Shown piece after piece: positions 54,542 to 62,517 of a stretch of 64,000 nt of DNA. A program made the position numbers and the translations under genes. Source of the DNA: Nocardioides sp. Root140. Lineage in GTDB: Bacteria; Actinomycetota; Actinomycetes; Propionibacteriales; Nocardioidaceae. Position 1 is the stretch's first letter. Each line of letters opens with the position of its first letter. The notes beneath the pieces were generated by a model that searched no databases, was not told the origin of the DNA, and saw nothing but the letters and a program-made list of their open reading frames with translations. The stretch covers positions 310,001 to 374,000 of the forward strand of contig NZ_LMFI01000001.1 in assembly GCF_001426745.1 (NCBI RefSeq). Direction: 5' to 3'.

Positions 54542-55249
54542 TCAGCGCCAGAGCAGGGCGCTGGTGTAGTCGGCGTTCGTGTAGTGGAGGTAGTCCTTCA
54601 CCTGCTTGGCGGTGACGCCCTTGCCGCCGGTGACCACCGTGAACACGGCGTACTTCCCGGCGCTGCGCACGCGCCACTGGCCCTTGTCGAAGCCCGGGAC
54701 GATGTCGGCCTTCTGGTAGTTGAAGTCTCCGTCGGTCAGCGTCTTGTCGTTGGAGAACGTCTTGGCCTTCTTGTCGCTCTTCATCTCCAGGATCATGTGC
54801 GTGATCATCACCCGGCCGCCCAGTGCCTTGAGCGTCACCTTGACGCCGTACACGCATCCGCGCTTGGTGAGCGCGCCCTTGACCTCGAGGCCCGAGCAGT
54901 CCGGGTAGTCCTTGCCGCGCACGTGGTCGGCCGCCATGCGTACGCCGTCCAGCTTGAAGTCCCAGTCGTGGGCGTACTCCGCGGCGGTGAGTCGGCCGCC
55001 GGGCGGCGGCGTGGTGCTCGGGTCCGTGGTGGAGGGGGCGTCGGTCGGCGTCGTGCTGGGTGACTCGGTGGGGTCCGTCGACGGGTCGTCGGTGGGAGTG
55101 CTGCTCGGCGCCACCGCCGGATCTCCGGCCACCACGCTGGACTTCTCGTCGGAGTCGCACCCGACGAGCAGCCCGGCCACCAGGAGCGCCAGGACGATCG
55201 GCCCGGCGACCGCGCGCCGGCGACGGTTGCTCTGGATGGTTGAACGCAT
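54542..55249 (-). CDS. Lipoprotein of unknown function
   Basis: The 235-residue protein has an Arg-rich lipoprotein signal (QSNRRRRAVAGPIVLALLVAGLLVGC, lipid-modified Cys31), a Thr/Pro/Asp/Ser-rich linker of about 60 residues and a globular domain with YAHDWDFKLDGVRMAADHVRG, a cysteine pair (YPDCSGLEVKGALTKRGCVYG), and ending VKDYLHYTNADYTSALLWR. I do not recognise the domain. It is bracketed by two related palindromes. Confidence 0.8.
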   Translation of the reverse strand: MRSTIQSNRRRRAVAGPIVLALLVAGLLVGCDSDEKSSVVAGDPAVAPSSTPTDDPSTDPTESPSTTPTDAPSTTDPSTTPPPGGRLTAAEYAHDWDFKLDGVRMAADHVRGKDYPDCSGLEVKGALTKRGCVYGVKVTLKALGGRVMITHMILEMKSDKKAKTFSNDKTLTDGDFNYQKADIVPGFDKGQWRVRSAGKYAVFTVVTGGKGVTAKQVKDYLHYTNADYTSALLWR

Positions 55250-55314
55250 GACACTCCTCTGTCGGTGACTCCGGAGCACCACCCCTACCCGATGCTCCGC
55301 CCACGCAATCATTC

Positions 55315-55360
55315 CCGACACTCCCGGGACCGCAACCACGGGATCGTCAGGGAGTGTCGG
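55315..55360. terminator. Palindrome at the bioD 3' end
   Basis: CCGACACTCCC (55315-55325) pairs with GGGAGTGTCGG (55350-55360), with a further CCCG/CGGG pairing inside. The bioD stop lies within the right arm, so the last codons (Thr-Asp-Thr-Pro) come from the palindrome. Confidence 0.7.
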
Positions 55361-56027
55361 TGAACCAGGTGGGGACGGCGGCGGTGAAGGACGCGCGGTC
55401 CAGGCCGCCGGCACCTTCGGGGAGTACGGCGACCACGGGTACGCCGGCCGCGCGGGGCAGGTCGTCGAGGTTGCACGACTCGGCAAGGTCGGGGGAGTGC
55501 GGCCAGGCGCCGATGACGAGTCCGGCCGGTTCGAGGCCCCGGGACCGCAGGGCGCCAACGGTGAGCTCGGTGTGGTTCAGGGTGCCCAGCCCGGCCCGCA
55601 CCACGACGTACACCTCGGCGTCGAGGTCGGCGGCCAGGTCGAGCAGCGTGCCGCCGTCGGTGTCGAGACGCACCAACAGGCCGCCGGCTCCCTCGACGAT
55701 CACGGTGTCGACCGCCTCGGCGCGCGCACGCACCCGGACGACGTACTCCGCCACTGCAGGGATCGTGACGCCGGCTCGACGCGCGGCGGTGTCGGGGGCC
55801 AGTGGGTCGGGCAGGCGGGTGTACTCCTCCACCGCGCAGCCGGTGAGGGCACGGACCACGTCGACGTCGCCGGGCTCGTCGGTGTTGGTCGGTCCGATGC
55901 CGGTCTGTGCGGGCTTCACGACGGTGACCGTGCCCCGCGCGGTCGCGCGTACGGCGAGGGCGGCGGTGGCGATCGTCTTGCCCACCCCGGTGTCGGTGCC
56001 GGTGACCACAATGATGCGACCGCTCAC
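55347..56027 (-). CDS. bioD: Dethiobiotin synthetase
   Basis: This ATP-dependent carboxylase makes the ureido ring of dethiobiotin from DAPA. The 226 residues show the P-loop VVTGTDTGVGKTIATAAL, the lysine in VKPAQTG, and VEGAGGLLVRLD. GTG start at 56027 overlaps the bioF stop. It is the last gene of the bioB-A-F-D transcript. Confidence 0.95.
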   Translation of the reverse strand: MSGRIIVVTGTDTGVGKTIATAALAVRATARGTVTVVKPAQTGIGPTNTDEPGDVDVVRALTGCAVEEYTRLPDPLAPDTAARRAGVTIPAVAEYVVRVRARAEAVDTVIVEGAGGLLVRLDTDGGTLLDLAADLDAEVYVVVRAGLGTLNHTELTVGALRSRGLEPAGLVIGAWPHSPDLAESCNLDDLPRAAGVPVVAVLPEGAGGLDRASFTAAVPTWFTDTP

Positions 56028-57172
56028 CGGTGCTCCTTGACGACGCGGCCGATGACGTCGGTGGCGTGCTGCCAGTGCGCCTCCGGCAGTCCGGCGTTGC
56101 AGGTGATGCGCAGCCGTGACACCCCGTCGGGCACCGACGGCGGCCGGAAGCAACCGACACGGATACCCTCGGCGAGGCAGGCGGCCTGGGCGGCGACTGC
56201 CACCCGGGGAGCCCCGAGCGGCACCGAGAGCACGGCGCCGGCCGGGAGGTCGACCTCGAGCGCCTGACCGAGCGTCGCCACCCGGTCGTGGATGGCGCGC
56301 GGCAGTTCGGGGTGCGCCACGAGGTGGCGCAGGGCGGCCAGGGCGCCGGCGGTCGGTGCCGGGGCCAGCGCGGTGTCGAAGATGAACGGGCGGGCACGGT
56401 TGACCAGGTGCTCGCGCAGCGGCGCCGGGCCGAGGACCACGCCGCCCTGCGCGCCGAGCGCCTTCGACAGGGTGGCGGTGACGACGACGTGGGGGTGGTC
56501 GGCCAGGCCGAGCTCACGGACCAGCCCGTGGCCGCCGGTGCCCTTCACCCCGACGCCGTGCGCCTCGTCGACGACGAGCAGGGCGTCGTGCTCCGCACAG
56601 ACGGCGGCCAGGTCGACCAGGGGAGCGGCGTCGCCGAGCACGGAGTAGATCGACTCGGCGAGCACGAGCGCACGTCGGCCGTCGGCCGCCGCGAGCGCGC
56701 TCCGCACCGCGGCGACGTCGTTGTGCGGGGTCACCACGGTCTGGGCGCGGGAGAGGCGGACGGCGTCGATCAGCGAGGCATGGATGTGCGCATCGGAGAC
56801 CACCAGGGCGTCGCGGTCGGCCAGCGCAGTGACCACCGAGAGATTCGCGTGGTAGCCGGTCGAGAAGACCAGGGCGGCCGGCCAGCCGAGGAAGTCGGCC
56901 AGCTCGCGCTCGAGGTCGGCGTGCAGGTCGAGGGTGCCGGTGACCAGTCGCGAGGCGCCCGCTCCGGCACCCCATTGCGTGACCGCGTCGGCTGCCGCCC
57001 GGACCACCTCGGGGTGGCGGGACAGGCCGAGGTAGTCGTTGCCCGCGAGGTCGATGGTGTCGTCGTCCGCCCTGCGTGGGTTGAGGATTCTCGTCAACCC
57101 GGCGTCTTCGCGTGCCTCCGCCTGCTCGGCCAGCCAGGCACTCCAGCCGGTCCCGCTGTTTGCACTGCTCAT
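56024..57172 (-). CDS. bioF: 8-amino-7-oxononanoate synthase
   Basis: This PLP enzyme condenses a pimeloyl thioester with alanine in the first biotin-specific step. The 382 residues have [42 protein letters not shown] and the PLP lysine in [16 protein letters not shown] 57172 overlaps the bioA stop by 4 bp; the stop overlaps bioD. No bioC/bioH-type pimeloyl genes are in the window. Confidence 0.96.
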   Translation of the reverse strand: MSSANSGTGWSAWLAEQAEAREDAGLTRILNPRRADDDTIDLAGNDYLGLSRHPEVVRAAADAVTQWGAGAGASRLVTGTLDLHADLERELADFLGWPAALVFSTGYHANLSVVTALADRDALVVSDAHIHASLIDAVRLSRAQTVVTPHNDVAAVRSALAAADGRRALVLAESIYSVLGDAAPLVDLAAVCAEHDALLVVDEAHGVGVKGTGGHGLVRELGLADHPHVVVTATLSKALGAQGGVVLGPAPLREHLVNRARPFIFDTALAPAPTAGALAALRHLVAHPELPRAIHDRVATLGQALEVDLPAGAVLSVPLGAPRVAVAAQAACLAEGIRVGCFRPPSVPDGVSRLRITCNAGLPEAHWQHATDVIGRVVKEHR

Positions 57173-58443
57173 CCCGCGACCGCCGCGGCGTGCAGCGCGG
57201 TGCAGATCCGGGCGACGTCGTCGTCGGACGAGATGTACGGAGGCATCGTGTAGATCAGGTCGCGGAACGGGCGGATCCACACACCGTTCGCGAGTGCGGC
57301 ATCGGTCGCCGCCACCACGTCGACAGGGTGGTCGAGCTGTACGACGCCCACGGCGCCGAGGGTGCGGACGTCGTACACCCCGGGGAGCTGGCGCAGGGGA
57401 GCGAGGCCGCGCTCGAGCGCGGCGTTGATGCGGGCGACGTCGGTCTCCCAGCCGCGACTCAGCAGCAGGTCGATCGAGGCGGAGGCGACCGCGCAGGCCA
57501 GTGGGTTCCCCATGAACGTGGGGCCGTGCATCAGCACGCCGGACTCGCTGGCCGAGATGCCGCCCGCGATGTCGGAGGAGCAGAGCACGGCGGCCAGGGT
57601 GAGGTAGCCGCCGGTCAGCGCCTTGCCCAGGCAGAGGATGTCGGGCGTGACCACCTCGGAGACGAACAGGTGGCCGGTGCGGCCGAAGCCCGTGGCGATC
57701 TCGTCGAAGATCAGCACCAGTCCGAGCCGGTCGGCCACCTCGCGCATGACGGTGAGGCAGGCCGGGTCGTAGGGGTGCATGCCGCCGGCGCCCTGGAGCA
57801 GCGGCTCGACGATGATGCCGGCGAGCTCGTGGGCGTGTGCCTCGGCGAGTGCCGTGAACGAGGCGCTCCAGCCGGCCAGGTCGCCGCCCGGTGCCGGTGG
57901 CTGGTCGGCGAAGACGTGGGAGCGCAGCATGCCGGTGAACATCGTGTGCATGCCGCCCACGGGGTCGCACACGCCCATGCAGCCACAGGTGTCGCCGTGA
58001 TAGCCGCCGCGGACCGTGAGCAGGCGGGTGCGCTCGGGGCGGCTGCGGCCACGCTGGTGCTGCACGGCCATCTTGATCGCCACCTCGACGCTGACCGATC
58101 CGGAGTCGGCCAGGAAGACGTGCTGCAGTGGAGCGGGGGTGATCTCGACCAGCGTGCGAGCCAGGTCGATCGCCGGCCGGTGGGTCAGGCCGCCGAACAT
58201 GACGTGCGCGAACTCCCTTGCCTGGTTGGCGATTGCCTCATCGAGCGCGGGGTGGCGGTAGCCGTGGATCGCCGACCACCACGAGCTCATCGCATCGATC
58301 ACCTCGCCGGAGCCCTCGAGCTCGAGACGTACGCCGGACGCCCCCGTCACGAGTCGCGTCGGAGTGGGGTCGGTCATCGACGTGTAGGGATGCCAGACGT
58401 GCTCGCGGTCGTAGGCGAGCAGGGAGGCGGTGTCGGTGCTCAC
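57169..58443 (-). CDS. bioA: Adenosylmethionine-8-amino-7-oxononanoate aminotransferase
   Basis: This class III PLP aminotransferase uses SAM as amino donor to make DAPA. The 424 residues begin [21 protein letters not shown], then [54 protein letters not shown] and the PLP lysine in [19 protein letters not shown] start at 58443, four bases beyond the bioB stop. Typical length. Confidence 0.96.
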   Translation of the reverse strand: MSTDTASLLAYDREHVWHPYTSMTDPTPTRLVTGASGVRLELEGSGEVIDAMSSWWSAIHGYRHPALDEAIANQAREFAHVMFGGLTHRPAIDLARTLVEITPAPLQHVFLADSGSVSVEVAIKMAVQHQRGRSRPERTRLLTVRGGYHGDTCGCMGVCDPVGGMHTMFTGMLRSHVFADQPPAPGGDLAGWSASFTALAEAHAHELAGIIVEPLLQGAGGMHPYDPACLTVMREVADRLGLVLIFDEIATGFGRTGHLFVSEVVTPDILCLGKALTGGYLTLAAVLCSSDIAGGISASESGVLMHGPTFMGNPLACAVASASIDLLLSRGWETDVARINAALERGLAPLRQLPGVYDVRTLGAVGVVQLDHPVDVVAATDAALANGVWIRPFRDLIYTMPPYISSDDDVARICTALHAAAVAG

Positions 58444-58447
58444 GCGG

Positions 58448-59659
58448 TCACGCGTTCGCGGGAGCCTCGGTGCCCGCGCCACGCTTGCGGATCACGGGGT
58501 TGTGGGACGTCTCGCCCACTGCCTCGTCGGCATGCCCCGAGCAGCCGCCGCCACAGGCCGAGCCGCAGCCGGCCCCGTCGGAGGCACTGCCGCACGGGCT
58601 CGCGGATGCCGAGCCGCAGTCACCGGCCGCGGGCTCGAGGGAGTCGAGGGCCGGCAGGCTGCCGTTGGCGAACGCGTCCTCGTTGCCGAGGATCACGAAG
58701 CCGTTGTCGCGCAGCATCTCGAGGTCGGACCTGGCGTCCTGTCCCTCCGAGGTGAGGTAGTCGCCGAGGAAGATCGAGTTGGCCACCTGGAGGGCAGTGG
58801 CCTGCAGGGACCTCAGGTGCATCTCGCGGCCGGCCGCGATGCGGATCTCCTTGTCGGGGCACACGAACCGGGCCATCGTCAGGATCCGCAGGCACCGCAT
58901 CGGCGAGAGCTCCCACGTGTTCTCGTACGGCGTGCCGTCGAAGGGCATCAGGAAGTTCACCGGGATCGAGTCGGCGTCGAGCGCACGGAGGGCGAAGAGC
59001 GCCTCGACCAGCTGCTCGTCGGTCTCGCCGAGTCCGGCGATCAGGCCGGAGCAGGGGGAGAGGCCGGCCGACTTCGCCTTGCCGATGGTGTCGATGCGGT
59101 CGTCGTACGTGTGGGTCTGGACGATGTTGTCGTGGTTGCTCTCGGCGGTGTTGATGTTGTGGTTGTAGGCGTCGACGCCGGCGGCCTTGAGCCGGTCGGC
59201 CTGGCCGTCCTTGAGCAGCCCGAGGCAGGCGCACACCTCGACCCCGTCGTAGGTCTCCTTGATCGCCTCGGTCATCTCCACGACCCTGTCGACGTCGCGG
59301 TCGGAGGGTCCGCGGCCCGACGACACCATGCACACCCGGGTGGCGCCGCCCTTGAGGCCGGCCCCGGCCTGCTGGAGGGCGTCGTCCTTCGTCAGCCAGG
59401 AGTACTTCAGGATCGGTGCCTGCGACCCGAGCGCCTGGGAACAGTAGTTGCAGTTCTCGGGACACAGGCCCGACTTCAGGTTCACCAGGTAGTTCACCTT
59501 GACCGTGTTGCCGAAGTGCTCACGGCGCAGCCGGGCAGCCGCGGAGACCACGGACAGCAGCTCCGCGTCGGTGGTCTGCAGCACGGCGAGGGCATCGGGC
59601 TCGGACGCGGCGCCGCCGTCGAGGATCCGGTCGGCGAGCTGGTCGAAGTGGGTCGTCAT
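58448..59659 (-). CDS. bioB: Biotin synthase with cysteine-rich C-terminal extension
   Basis: This radical-SAM enzyme inserts sulfur into dethiobiotin. The 403 residues carry CPENCNYC (Cys66, Cys70, Cys73) for the radical [4Fe-4S] cluster, and the [29 protein letters not shown] end of the barrel. After about residue 345 there is an unusual Gly/Ser tail with five cysteines (about 348, 356, 365, 369, 373), then [16 protein letters not shown], an ending I associate with actinobacterial BioB. Normal BioB has about 330-350 residues. The tail might hold an accessory cluster; this is inference. ATG 59659, first gene of the operon, behind two BioQ-type operators. Confidence 0.95.
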   Translation of the reverse strand: MTTHFDQLADRILDGGAASEPDALAVLQTTDAELLSVVSAAARLRREHFGNTVKVNYLVNLKSGLCPENCNYCSQALGSQAPILKYSWLTKDDALQQAGAGLKGGATRVCMVSSGRGPSDRDVDRVVEMTEAIKETYDGVEVCACLGLLKDGQADRLKAAGVDAYNHNINTAESNHDNIVQTHTYDDRIDTIGKAKSAGLSPCSGLIAGLGETDEQLVEALFALRALDADSIPVNFLMPFDGTPYENTWELSPMRCLRILTMARFVCPDKEIRIAAGREMHLRSLQATALQVANSIFLGDYLTSEGQDARSDLEMLRDNGFVILGNEDAFANGSLPALDSLEPAAGDCGSASASPCGSASDGAGCGSACGGGCSGHADEAVGETSHNPVIRKRGAGTEAPANA

Positions 59660-59685
59660 GTGGGTACGTCTCCTGGTCGTCGGCG

Positions 59686-59726
59686 AACCTGAACGGTGTT
59701 CAGGCAACCTGAACGGTGTTCAGGTT
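59686..59726. promoter_or_regulatory. Tandem BioQ-type operators upstream of bioB
   Basis: Two copies of CCTGAAC-GGT-GTTCAGG lie at 59688-59704 and 59708-59724, the second extended to a perfect AACCTGAAC/GTTCAGGTT palindrome with a 3-base centre. A third site of the same kind lies before bioQ/bioY at 61868. Spacing is 20 bp centre to centre, about two helical turns. Confidence 0.88.
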
Positions 59727-59788
59727 AAGCGAGTTCGACGGGACGCCGCAACACACGTCGGGATGATGGACATCCTGCACGTGGGTGG

Positions 59789-59853
59789 TCGAACCGTGGA
59801 CTCTTGCGTCGCGAACCGTGGATCGTTGCGCGTCGAGCCGTGGATCCTTGACG
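59789..59853 (+). repeat. Three tandem AACCGTGG-type repeats between bioN and bioB
   Basis: Units of about 22 bp: 59789-59810 (TCGAACCGTGGACTCTTGCG), 59811-59830 (GCGAACCGTGGATCGTTGCG) and 59831-59853 (CGTCGAGCCGTGGATCCTTG). All point the same way and abut the bioN stop. They resemble a short tandem array but have no spacers. Confidence 0.85.
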
Positions 59854-59855
59854 TA

Positions 59856-60479
59856 TCAGTCGTCGCCGATGCCGCGGGCGTGGAGCGCGTCGCCGGTCTC
59901 CATGGCCCGGGCCACCACCCGGATCACGAACGGCGAGAGGTAGGCGCGCGGATGCCGGCCCAGGCCCCGCGCGCGGGCCGCGTCGCGGGTCTCGTGGGCC
60001 AGGGTGACGGTGCCGGGAAGGGCGCCGATCGCCAGGGCGAAGGCCAGCGCGACCCGTTCGGGCTTCACCCCGATGCGGCGGAACGGTCCGAGCCAGCGGA
60101 CGACGGCATCGAGCATGGCGTTGACCGACGTGGTCGCGGTGACCACCACCGCGGCCAGCGCCAGCGTGACCAGGTCGACGAACGACTCGATTGCCTTCGC
60201 GCCGCCGTACCACCACCACTGGAAGGCGGCCACGAATGCGGCCAGCAGCAGGATGCTGCGGGCCGCCCGCCACAGGGTGCGCAGGCGCACCCGGGCAACG
60301 GAGACCAGCAGCAGGGCCACCGCGAGGAACGCGAACGACGCGGGCATGCTGCGCACCAGCACGATCGAGAGACTGAGCACGCCGAGCGCGACCACCTTCA
60401 CCCCGACCGGCAGGCGGTGCAGCAGCGTCGTGCCGGGTTGATAGATCCCGACCAGGACGCTGCCGGAACCCTGGCTCAT
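59856..60479 (-). CDS. bioN: Energy-coupling factor transporter transmembrane protein (EcfT/BioN)
   Basis: The T component of the ECF biotin transporter, with 207 residues and about five helices. It starts GIYQPGTTLLHRLPVGVKVV, the usual CbiQ/EcfT entry, and has the two coupling ARG motifs in ARARGLG and HARGIG near the C-terminus. ATGA overlap with the ATPase gene. Together with BioM and BioY it forms a dedicated biotin importer. Confidence 0.93.
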   Translation of the reverse strand: MSQGSGSVLVGIYQPGTTLLHRLPVGVKVVALGVLSLSIVLVRSMPASFAFLAVALLLVSVARVRLRTLWRAARSILLLAAFVAAFQWWWYGGAKAIESFVDLVTLALAAVVVTATTSVNAMLDAVVRWLGPFRRIGVKPERVALAFALAIGALPGTVTLAHETRDAARARGLGRHPRAYLSPFVIRVVARAMETGDALHARGIGDD

Positions 60480-61177
60480 GCCGACACCGACGTGACGTAG
60501 TGCTCGACGGCCTCGTCCGCGTCGCCGTCGAAGGTGACCCGGGCGTCGGCGACCACCAGCACCCGGTCGCAGCGCCGCGCCAGGTCGAGGTCGTGGGTGA
60601 CGAGCATGAGTTGTTGCTCGAGGTCGAAGAGCAGGTCGCCGACCCGTCGGGTGTTGGCCAGGTCGAGCAGCGTGGTGGGCTCGTCGGCGACGACCAGCGA
60701 GGGGCGTACGGCGAGCACCCCGGCCAGTGCCAGCATCTGCTTCTGCCCGCCCGAGAGCGAGTGCACCGAGTCGTGCGCGTGCTCGAGCAGTCCGTTCTCG
60801 TCGAGCACCGCCAGGGCGAGCTCGCGTCGCCGAGAGGGCGACTTCTCCTGCCGCCGCAGCGACAGCTCGATGTCCTCCACGCAGGTCGGCATCACCAGCT
60901 GGGCGGCGGGATCGGTGAAGCAGAACCCGACCGTACGACGCACTGCCGCGGCGTCGCGGCGTACGTCGAGGCCGTCGACGCGCACCGACCCGGTCGTGGC
61001 CAGGACCAGCCCGTTGAGCATGCGGGCCAGGGTCGACTTGCCCGATCCGTTGGCGCCGATCACGCCGATCCGGTGCTCGGTGAGCTCGAGCGTGGTGGGT
61101 TCGAGCACGACGCGGGATCCGCCGTCACCGGGAAGGGGGACGACGACGCCCGCCCGGTCGAACTCGATCCGCGGCAC
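60476..61177 (-). CDS. bioM: Energy-coupling factor transporter ATPase (BioM)
   Basis: The A component of the biotin ECF transporter. 233 residues with Walker A GANGSGKSTLARML, Q-loop region GFCFTDPAAQLVMPTCVEDI (the ECF-typical acidic segment), signature SLSGGQKQMLALAGVLAV and Walker B LVVADEPTTLLD. GTG start at 61177, two bases after the bioY stop. Confidence 0.93.
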   Translation of the reverse strand: MPRIEFDRAGVVVPLPGDGGSRVVLEPTTLELTEHRIGVIGANGSGKSTLARMLNGLVLATTGSVRVDGLDVRRDAAAVRRTVGFCFTDPAAQLVMPTCVEDIELSLRRQEKSPSRRRELALAVLDENGLLEHAHDSVHSLSGGQKQMLALAGVLAVRPSLVVADEPTTLLDLANTRRVGDLLFDLEQQLMLVTHDLDLARRCDRVLVVADARVTFDGDADEAVEHYVTSVSA

Positions 61178-61179
61178 GG

Positions 61180-61827
61180 TCAGCCCGCGTCGGGTGCCGC
61201 GTCGCGAAGCGCTGCGTCGGGAGCCGCGTGGCGAGGGGCGCGGGCGAGCAGCTGCGGGAAGGCGCGGTGCACCTCTGCGGCGATCAGTGCGACCAGCGTG
61301 GTCTTGACGAAGTCGCCGAGCCAGAAGGGCAGGTCGTAGGTCATCGCCTCGTGCCAGCTGACGTCGAAGAAGAGCTTCATGCCGACGATGCCCATCGGGT
61401 GGATGACCAGGATGCTGCCCGCGGCGGAGCACAGGAAGATCACCAGCGCGCTGGTGCGGCGCTGGCCGGCGACGTACTTCACCAGTAACCCCGCGACGAG
61501 CGCGGCGACCGGGAACGACCACAGGTAGCCGGCGCTGGCGCCGGTGAAGGTGCCCAGGCCCGAGGAGTGCTCGGCGAAGACCGGCAGGCCGATCGCGCCG
61601 AGGCCGAGGTAGAGCGCCACCGCGAGGAAGCCGCGCACGGGGCCGAGCAGGCAGCCGGTCAGCATCACCGCGAAGGTCTGCAGGGTGATCGGCACGCCGG
61701 CGCCGCCGACCGGGATCGCACCGACGTACGCGCAGGCCGAGATCAGTGCGGCGAACGCCGCGATCAGGGCGATGTCGGTGGTGCTCGAGGTCGTACGCCG
61801 GGTGCTGGTCGGGGTCTGCGTGCTCAA
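61180..61827 (-). CDS. bioY: Biotin transporter substrate-binding subunit BioY
   Basis: The S component that binds biotin in the membrane; 215 residues and six helices. It shows the BioY patterns IPVGGAGVPITLQTFAVMLTGCLLGPVRGFLAVALYLGLGAIGLPVF and SAGYLWSFPVAALVAG. The TTG at 61827 is preferred because the longer GTG start at 61878 lies inside the operator. The C-terminus has a short Ala/Arg/Asp-rich tail. Divergent from bioQ. Confidence 0.93.
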   Translation of the reverse strand: MSTQTPTSTRRTTSSTTDIALIAAFAALISACAYVGAIPVGGAGVPITLQTFAVMLTGCLLGPVRGFLAVALYLGLGAIGLPVFAEHSSGLGTFTGASAGYLWSFPVAALVAGLLVKYVAGQRRTSALVIFLCSAAGSILVIHPMGIVGMKLFFDVSWHEAMTYDLPFWLGDFVKTTLVALIAAEVHRAFPQLLARAPRHAAPDAALRDAAPDAG

Positions 61828-61867
61828 GGTCGTCGTCTCTTCTGCAAGGTGTCGCGGGCCGGAGCCG

Positions 61868-61891
61868 TTGCTGAACACTGTTCAGGTTAAG
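61868..61891. promoter_or_regulatory. BioQ-type operator between bioY and bioQ
   Basis: CTGAAC-ACT-GTTCAG (61871-61885) followed by GTTAAG, sharing the CTGAAC-3-GTTCAGGTTAAG block with the bioB operator. Placed to control both bioYMN and bioQ. Confidence 0.85.
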
Positions 61892-61928
61892 GTCAGTGCA
61901 TCGTAGATCCTCAAGGAGGGGTGGGAAG

Positions 61929-62489
61929 TTGAGCTACCGCAGGGCGGACGTCGTCGAACACGCCATCGTCGTGCTCGACGCCTACGGGCTGGCCGACCTC
62001 TCCATGCGCCGCCTGGCCAGCGAGCTCGGCGTGCAACCCAGCGCGCTCTACCACCACTTCGCCAACAAGCAGACCCTCCTGGCCGCCGTGGCCGACGAGA
62101 TCCTGCACCGTGGCACCCGACCTCGGACGACGACCGCCTGGGACGACCGGGTCGTCGAGGTGTGCGGCCAGCTCCGCGACGCGATGCTGGCCTACCGTGA
62201 CGGAGCCGAGCTCGTGGCGACGGTCAGCGCGTTCGGCCTCGGCGCGGAGGCCCCGGCACTCGAGCTGGCCGAGGCGCTCGCCGACGCCGACCTCGACGCC
62301 GACCTGGCGCCCGTCGCTGCCCGCACGCTGATCCACTTCGTGCTGGGCCACGTCATGGACGAGCAGACCCAGATGCAGGCCAGCAGCGCCGGTGCGATCG
62401 AGGACCGGCCGCGCGAGGAGTCCGACTTCGCGCTGGGGCTGGCGCTGGTTCTCGACGGCATCCGGGTGCGTGCCGCGGTCTCGTCCTGA
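61929..62489 (+). CDS. bioQ: TetR-family biotin regulator, BioQ-like
   Basis: The 186-residue repressor has the HTH GLADLSMRRLASELGVQPSALYHHFANKQTLLAAV. BioQ is the known TetR-type repressor of biotin genes in actinobacteria. Assignment here rests on its position next to bioYMN and three matching operators. A TTG at 61929 has AAGGAGGGG nine bases upstream and is preferred over a GTG at 61896. Convergent with the MFS gene. BioQ proteins usually do not bind biotin directly, so the signal is unclear. Confidence 0.88.
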   Translation: MSYRRADVVEHAIVVLDAYGLADLSMRRLASELGVQPSALYHHFANKQTLLAAVADEILHRGTRPRTTTAWDDRVVEVCGQLRDAMLAYRDGAELVATVSAFGLGAEAPALELAEALADADLDADLAPVAARTLIHFVLGHVMDEQTQMQASSAGAIEDRPREESDFALGLALVLDGIRVRAAVSS

Positions 62490-62517
62490 CCGCAGTCGCC
62501 GCGAGGCGACGTACGAC

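Noticed and set aside
59789-59853. Possible CRISPR array
   Set aside because: Units are tandem without unique spacers, differ from each other and have no cas genes nearby; they match the dispersed AACCGTGG family.
61828-61878. Longer BioY starting at GTG 61878
   Set aside because: That start lies within the BioQ-type operator, so the message would have to begin upstream of the operator; the TTG at 61827 fits better, though it is not proven.
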